From Alphaproteobacteria bacterium (lineage in GTDB: Bacteria; Pseudomonadota; Alphaproteobacteria; Bin95), in assembly GCA_029978325.1 (NCBI GenBank), contig JAPOJR010000011.1, positions 1 through 40,774 on the forward strand: a DNA stretch of 40,774 bases, given 5' to 3'. The notes below the pieces were generated by a model. That model did not search any database. It saw nothing but the letters and a program-made list of their open reading frames with translations, and was not told the origin of the DNA. The position numbers were made by a program, and so were the translations under genes. The first letter of the stretch is position 1, and each line of letters starts with the position of its first letter. Of the stretch, positions 35,808 to 40,774 are shown piece by piece.

Positions 35808-37178
35808 CTAGGACCGGCGGAGCGTCATGGCGGCCGCAGCGATGGCCGGTAGCAGCGCGACGCAGAGAAAGACGATGCCGAACGCCTCCAGGAAGGCCGG
35901 GTCGCTCGCCTGCCGGCCGCCGCCCAGTGTGGCGAAGGCCAGGCTCAACAGGCTGGCGGCGCACATGACGCCGACGGTGCGGCTGACCTGGGCGAGGCTG
36001 CCGGCGACGCCGCGTTCCTGCAGGCGCATGGTGCCGGTGATGACATCCATGCTGGAAATCTGGAACAGGCCCATGCCAGCGCCGGCGAGGAACAGGGGTA
36101 CGACCATGACCACGATCCCAGGGAAAGCGGGCCAGAGCCCGATGCCGGCCAACCCCAGCGCTGTGCTGACAGCCGCTGCTGCCGCCACGCGGTGAGCGCC
36201 GAAGCGTTCGATCATGCGACCGGCGGCGATACTGACGACCGCGGTTCCCAACGGTGAGCAGGCCAGAACGAGGCCCGCAACCATGACTTCCAGGTGGGTG
36301 AGCCGGGCCAGGAAATATGGCACGATCAGCATGACAGAGAAGCCAGCAAAGGCGACGGCCATATTGGCGACAACCACCCCGGAGAAATCGGCGCGGCGGA
36401 ACAGGTAGAGTGGCAGGATCGGCGCGGCGGAGCGGCTTTCATGGCGGAGGAGTACGGCGATCATCAGCGCGGTGAGCAGCGCCAGGGCAGCCGGTATCAG
36501 TGGCTCGCTGCCGGCAACCTGCAGGCGGTTGACGGTAAACAGCAGTGCCGCCATTGCGGCTGCCAGCATTAATGCGCCGGCGATATTCATTTCTGTTGCC
36601 TTTGCCGCCTGTCGCTGCTCCGGCGAACGTCCAGGCAGGCTCCAGACCAGCGCCAGCGCGATCAGGCAGAGCGGCACGCGCATGCCATAGACGCCGGGCC
36701 AGCCGACCCAGTCGACCATAACGCCGCCAACGCTCGGCCCCAGCGCCATGCCAATGCCGAACATCAGCATATAGAGTCCCAGCATCCGCGCCCTTCGGTC
36801 CTCCGGAGCCAGGCTGGTGATCAGGGCCGGACCGCAGGCGCCAACGAGGGCAGCGCCAATGCCCTGCGCAACGCGGGCTGCGAGCAGTAGTTCAAAGGTC
36901 GGCGCCAGTGTGAGGGCGACGAACGCGCCGGTGCTCCAGACCAGGCCGGCGGAAAAGACCAGACGCCGGCCAATGCGGTCACCGATCCGCCCGCAGAACA
37001 GCATCAGGCTGGTGTGAGTGAGGACGTAGGCAATGACGACCCACTGGATCTGCTGAATCTCAATGCCGAACGAGCGGGTGATGTCCGGGAAGGCGATGTT
37101 GACCGCGGAATCCAGCGGCACCACCGCCGTGCCGATGCCAATGCACAGAATGGCGAGCCAGGTGCGCAGTGGACTCAC
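35808..37178 (-). CDS. MFS transporter, DHA2/EmrB-like
   Basis: [99 protein letters not shown]. Confidence 0.93.
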   Translation of the reverse strand: MSPLRTWLAILCIGIGTAVVPLDSAVNIAFPDITRSFGIEIQQIQWVVIAYVLTHTSLMLFCGRIGDRIGRRLVFSAGLVWSTGAFVALTLAPTFELLLAARVAQGIGAALVGACGPALITSLAPEDRRARMLGLYMLMFGIGMALGPSVGGVMVDWVGWPGVYGMRVPLCLIALALVWSLPGRSPEQRQAAKATEMNIAGALMLAAAMAALLFTVNRLQVAGSEPLIPAALALLTALMIAVLLRHESRSAAPILPLYLFRRADFSGVVVANMAVAFAGFSVMLIVPYFLARLTHLEVMVAGLVLACSPLGTAVVSIAAGRMIERFGAHRVAAAAAVSTALGLAGIGLWPAFPGIVVMVVPLFLAGAGMGLFQISSMDVITGTMRLQERGVAGSLAQVSRTVGVMCAASLLSLAFATLGGGRQASDPAFLEAFGIVFLCVALLPAIAAAAMTLRRS

Positions 37179-38188
37179 GACGACAGCAGGTCCTGCACGG
37201 CTTGGCGGATGAAGGCCTCATCCGCCGGATTATCCGTCGGGTTGCCGGCGCGGTGGCCCCAGATCGATGGCATGGGCCGGAGTTCCGCATTCGGCAGATG
37301 TGCGAGCTCTCGCCGGTTGTCCTCGACCCGGAAATAGAGGTCGGTCTCGGACGGCATCAGGATGGTCTTGGCCTGGATCGCGCCCAGCGCCCTGGCGAAA
37401 TCGCCCTGGTAGAGCGTGTTGGCACTGATGTCTGCGTTCATCCAGGTCCAGAGCATGGCCAGCAGGTTGTCCGCGTCGCGGCGCAGAAAATTCCACTCCC
37501 ACGAGCGCACCAGGTAATCCTCCAGCGAGGAAAAGCCGGCCGGCTCCCAGACCTCGTCGCGGTAGAACTCCTGGCTCATGCCCCAGCCGGCATAGACCCG
37601 GCCCATGGCGCGCAGACCGGTCTCCGGCTTGGCCGTGAAATGGGTGCCGCACCAGGCGGGATCGGCGGTGAGGGTCGCCTTCACGCCTTCCAGAAACACC
37701 TTGTTGTGCGGCGCGGTTTTGGCGGAGCCGCAGATGGCCAGGATGCGCTCCACCTTGTCCGGGAACAGCGCGCCCCAGTGCATGGCCTGCTGCGCGCCCA
37801 TGCTCCAGCCATAGACCAGGGCGATGCGGTCAACGCCGAAGACCTCTGTCATCAGCCGGCGCTGCGCCTGCACGTTGTCATAGGCGGTGAAGTTCGGATA
37901 GCGCGCCTTGCTGTGCGGCGGCTCTATGTTCGAGGGCGAGGTGGAGAGGCCGCTGCCGAACATGTTGGGGATGACGATGAAATGGGTCTCCGGGTCCAGA
38001 ATGCCGCCCGGCCGGATCAGCCACTCGATATCGTAGTGCTGCGCGCCATAGCTGGTGGGGTAGACGACGGCGTTGCTCTTGTCGGCGTTGAGCGCGCCAT
38101 AGGTCTGATAGGCCAGCACCGGGTTCGGCACGGTCAGGCCGGACTGCAGCACGGTCGGGCCGAGGGGGAAGGTGTGGTAGTCGGCCAT
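37175..38188 (-). CDS. Alpha/beta hydrolase, homoserine O-acetyltransferase (MetX)-like
   Basis: [33 protein letters not shown]...[18 protein letters not shown]...[38 protein letters not shown] overlap with downstream MFS. Confidence 0.9.
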   Translation of the reverse strand: MADYHTFPLGPTVLQSGLTVPNPVLAYQTYGALNADKSNAVVYPTSYGAQHYDIEWLIRPGGILDPETHFIVIPNMFGSGLSTSPSNIEPPHSKARYPNFTAYDNVQAQRRLMTEVFGVDRIALVYGWSMGAQQAMHWGALFPDKVERILAICGSAKTAPHNKVFLEGVKATLTADPAWCGTHFTAKPETGLRAMGRVYAGWGMSQEFYRDEVWEPAGFSSLEDYLVRSWEWNFLRRDADNLLAMLWTWMNADISANTLYQGDFARALGAIQAKTILMPSETDLYFRVEDNRRELAHLPNAELRPMPSIWGHRAGNPTDNPADEAFIRQAVQDLLSS

Positions 38189-38327
38189 GGTGGATACTCG
38201 GATGTGAGAGGCGCTTGCGGGTGCGCCTATCATGGCGCGAATTTGCGGCAGGCGGCAACTGCGGTTGCACAATCGGCGACCAACAGGTGAAATGCGCCAG
38301 CATTCTTCCAAGTGTAGAGTTCACGTC

Positions 38328-40601
38328 ATGCCCGCCGAAACCACCATCAAAACCCAAGGCCTCTCCGCCCCAGTCTCCCTGAGCATCGACCGATGGGGTA
38401 TCGCCCACATCAAGGCGGAGACGCAGGCCGACGCCTTTTTCGCCCAGGGCTGGAATGCGGCGCGGGACCGGCTCTGGCAGATCGATCTTTGGCGGAAGCG
38501 CGGGCTGGGGCTGCTGTCGGAGGATTTCGGGCCGGCCTATGTGGAGAAGGACCAGGCCGCCCGGTTGTTTCTCTATCGCGGCGATATGGCGGCGGAGTGG
38601 CGGTGCTATGGACCGAACGCGAAGGAATGGACCGAGGCCTTTGTCGCCGGCATCAACGCCTATCTCGACGGCATTGAGGCAGGCGAGCACAAGCTGCCGC
38701 CGGAATTCGCCGTCGTAGGCACCAAGCCCGCCCGCTGGCAGGCGGAGGATGTGGTGCGCATCCGCTCGCACGCCCGCGTCAACAATGTGGACAACGAAAT
38801 CCGCCGCTCCGGCGTGCTGGCCAAATACGGGGCGGAGGCGGACGGTCTGCGCAAGGCGCGGGAGCCGGATCGGCCGCTGAACATCCCGGAGGGCTTCGAG
38901 CCGCACGAAATCCCGGCTCAGGTCTATCAGACCTATCTGCGCGCGACCGAGCCGGTGAGCTTTGGCAAAGACACCACCCAGGCGGACGCCACTTCGTCCG
39001 AGTTGATCGGCTCCAATGCCTGGGCGCTGACGCCGGAGCGCACCACCACGGGCCGCGCCATCCTGGCGAGCGATCCGCACCGTGCCCACCAACTGCCGGG
39101 CCTGCGCTACATGGTGCATCTGCAGGCCCCCGGCCTGAACGTCATCGGCGCAGGCGAGCCGGCGGTGCCGGGCGTCTCGTTCGGCCATAATGACGATATC
39201 GCCTTTGGCCTGACCATCTGGTTCGTCGATCAGGAAGACCTCTATGTCTACGACCTGAACCCCGAGAACCCGGACCAGTACCGCTACCAGGGCGGCTGGG
39301 AGGATATGCGGATCGAACGCCAGACCCTCGCCGTCAAGGGCGAGGCGGCGCGCCAGATCGAACTGCGCTTCACCCGCCACGGGCCGGTTCTGCATGTGGA
39401 CCGGGCGTCGAACCGGGCCTATGGCGTCCGCACGGTCTGGACCGAGCCGGGGACGGCGGCCTATCTCGCCAGCCTGAACTTCCTCCAGGCCAAGACGATT
39501 GGCGATTATGAGCAGGCGCTGAAAGGCTGGGGTGCGCCGGCCTCCAATCACATCGTGGCGGAGACAGGCGGCAAGATCGCGCGCTTCACCGCCGGCTTCA
39601 TCCCGGTCCGTCCCGGCTGGGACGGTACCCTGCCGGTGCCGGGGGATGGCCGCTATGAGTGGGCAGGCCTGCACGATCCGTTGACGACACCCCGCGTCAA
39701 AGACCCCGAATCGGGCTGGGTCGCGACCGCCAACCAATTCAACCTGACGCCAGAATGGCTGGGCGACGACAACACTCCTGGTTTCGAATGGACTGACGCG
39801 TCTCGCTACCGCACAATTGCCGCTGCGCTGGACGCACGCGAACGGCACTCCTTAGAGGACGTGCGGGCGTTGCAGACCAGCTATCACTCCAACCAAGCGG
39901 AACGGCTGGTGCCGTTGCTAGCCGATGTGGCGGATTCGCCCGCCAAGGCCATGTTGCTGGCCTGGAATCTCAGCCTTGACGCCGACAGCGGGCCCGCCGC
40001 CCTGTTCGAGACCTGGCTGCACCGCTTTCTGACTCCGCGTGTGTTGGAATCCGCTTCGCCGCCCGGCCTTCAGGCCTATGCAGCCATGGCCGATCTGTCG
40101 CTGGTGGTGGATCTGGTCGAAAACGGCGACCAACGTCTCGGCAGCCGTTCGACGCTGTTGGCAGAGACGCTCGCCGCTGCGTGGGAGGACACGCTCGCCC
40201 GATTCGGACCCAATCCGGCCAAGTGGCGCTGGGGCGATTTCCATCATGCTTACCACCCACATGACCTTTCGGCCTTATTGGACGAAACGCGGCGCAAGTC
40301 TTGGAGCGTCGGGCCACTTCCGAAGGGTGGCAGTGGCTATACCATCAACAATAACAATTATAGATTGCAGGATGGCCGCCTGACCTTGGGAGTAACCTGG
40401 CGGATGGTGTGCGACGTTGGCAATTGGGACGCCTGCCTGACCATTAATTCGCCGGGACAATCTGGCCTGCCCGATAGTCCGCACTACCAGGATCTGTTTC
40501 CGTTGTGGCTAAGGGATGCGTATGTGCCGATGAGCTTCGGCGAGAGGGTGGTCGCTGAGAATACCCAGTCCACTTTGAGGTTGGTGCCCCGAACCGCATA
40601 A
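38328..40601 (+). CDS. Penicillin acylase-family (S45) Ntn hydrolase
   Basis: VSLSIDRWGIAHIKAETQADAFFAQGWNAARDRLWQIDLWRKRGLGLLSE...SSELIGSNAWALTPERTTTGRAILASDPHRAHQLP (likely G|S autocleavage)...VSFGHNDDIAFGLT. Confidence 0.95.
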   Translation: MPAETTIKTQGLSAPVSLSIDRWGIAHIKAETQADAFFAQGWNAARDRLWQIDLWRKRGLGLLSEDFGPAYVEKDQAARLFLYRGDMAAEWRCYGPNAKEWTEAFVAGINAYLDGIEAGEHKLPPEFAVVGTKPARWQAEDVVRIRSHARVNNVDNEIRRSGVLAKYGAEADGLRKAREPDRPLNIPEGFEPHEIPAQVYQTYLRATEPVSFGKDTTQADATSSELIGSNAWALTPERTTTGRAILASDPHRAHQLPGLRYMVHLQAPGLNVIGAGEPAVPGVSFGHNDDIAFGLTIWFVDQEDLYVYDLNPENPDQYRYQGGWEDMRIERQTLAVKGEAARQIELRFTRHGPVLHVDRASNRAYGVRTVWTEPGTAAYLASLNFLQAKTIGDYEQALKGWGAPASNHIVAETGGKIARFTAGFIPVRPGWDGTLPVPGDGRYEWAGLHDPLTTPRVKDPESGWVATANQFNLTPEWLGDDNTPGFEWTDASRYRTIAAALDARERHSLEDVRALQTSYHSNQAERLVPLLADVADSPAKAMLLAWNLSLDADSGPAALFETWLHRFLTPRVLESASPPGLQAYAAMADLSLVVDLVENGDQRLGSRSTLLAETLAAAWEDTLARFGPNPAKWRWGDFHHAYHPHDLSALLDETRRKSWSVGPLPKGGSGYTINNNNYRLQDGRLTLGVTWRMVCDVGNWDACLTINSPGQSGLPDSPHYQDLFPLWLRDAYVPMSFGERVVAENTQSTLRLVPRTA

Positions 40602-40605
40602 AAGG

Positions 40606-40636
40606 AAAGGCGCTGTCCTTATTGGGCAGCGCCTTT
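40606..40636. terminator. Intrinsic terminator-like hairpin after S45 acylase
   Basis: AAAGGCGCTG-tccttattggg-CAGCGCCTTT: perfect 10-bp stem; symmetric A/T flanks could serve both strands. Confidence 0.75.
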
Positions 40637-40774
40637 GCCGTCTGTGGTGGACGATTGGTCTGGGTCTTGTTCTACGTCTTGGTCTGGGTCTGGGGCTAGA
40701 TATTGGTCTAAGTCTGGGTCTTGGTCTAGCTCTTGGTCTCTAAAGTAAAATGCGCCGCATTGTCTTAGTCGAAT
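40619..40774 (-). CDS. Possible C-terminus of an edge-truncated minus-strand protein with acidic Asp/Gln/Pro tail
   Basis: Open from right edge to TAA (complement of 40619-40621): IRLRQCGAFYFRDQELDQDPDLDQYLAPDPDQDVEQDPDQSSTTDGKGAAQ*; absent from supplied ORF track (no start in window). Confidence 0.4.
   Translation of the reverse strand: MRLRQCGAFYFRDQELDQDPDLDQYLAPDPDQDVEQDPDQSSTTDGKGAAQ
40656..40739. repeat. Degenerate 6-bp tandem repeat, about 14 units, consensus NNGTCT
   Basis: tggtct gggtct tgttct acgtct tggtct gggtct ggggct agatat tggtct aagtct gggtct tggtct agctct tggtct. Confidence 0.9.

Noticed and set aside
37878-39848. 656-aa minus-strand ORF antisense to the acylase and MetX-like gene
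   Set aside because: Arg/Gly/Ala/His-rich shadow ORF opposite confidently identified genes; typical of high-GC codon bias.
40656-40739. Hexamer array as CRISPR or telomere repeat
   Set aside because: No spacer/direct-repeat structure, and the units are degenerate; a 6-bp coding or microsatellite repeat explains it better.

Overview
High-GC, gene-dense window that looks alphaproteobacterial (inferred from gene content and repeat style; not tested). The left edge holds a core-gene run ribH(partial)-nusB-thiL, and rsmD sits near 31.6 kb. Most of the rest is accessory metabolism and transport: four EamA/DMT permeases (three in a tandem, overlapping array), three luciferase-like (LLM) monooxygenases of different types, three TauD/TfdA-type dioxygenases (two clearly paralogous), two M19 dipeptidase-like proteins, three MFS transporters, two VOC proteins, a GST, a HAD phosphatase, SMP-30, amidohydrolase-2, MsrA, a class-V aminotransferase, a JmjC/cupin oxygenase, a thioesterase, an acyl-CoA dehydrogenase, an orphan HyuA, LysE, a MetX-like alpha/beta hydrolase and an S45 acylase. 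The most system-like signal is at 19.6-22.0 kb: a membrane-anchored STAND (NB-ARC-like) NTPase with phased 120-nt TPR repeats, bracketed by identical 34-bp REP-like palindromes, with a long palindromic element directly upstream of its start. Other signals are an EndoG/NucA-type nuclease fused to a lamin-tail domain beside another large palindrome, a degenerate hexamer array at the right edge that may encode an acidic DQDPD tail of an edge-truncated minus-strand gene absent from the ORF track, and four convergent gene pairs whose stop codons interlock in 4 nt. No tRNA, rRNA, CRISPR or transposase gene was recognised. All assignments come from reading motifs by eye; no database search was run.
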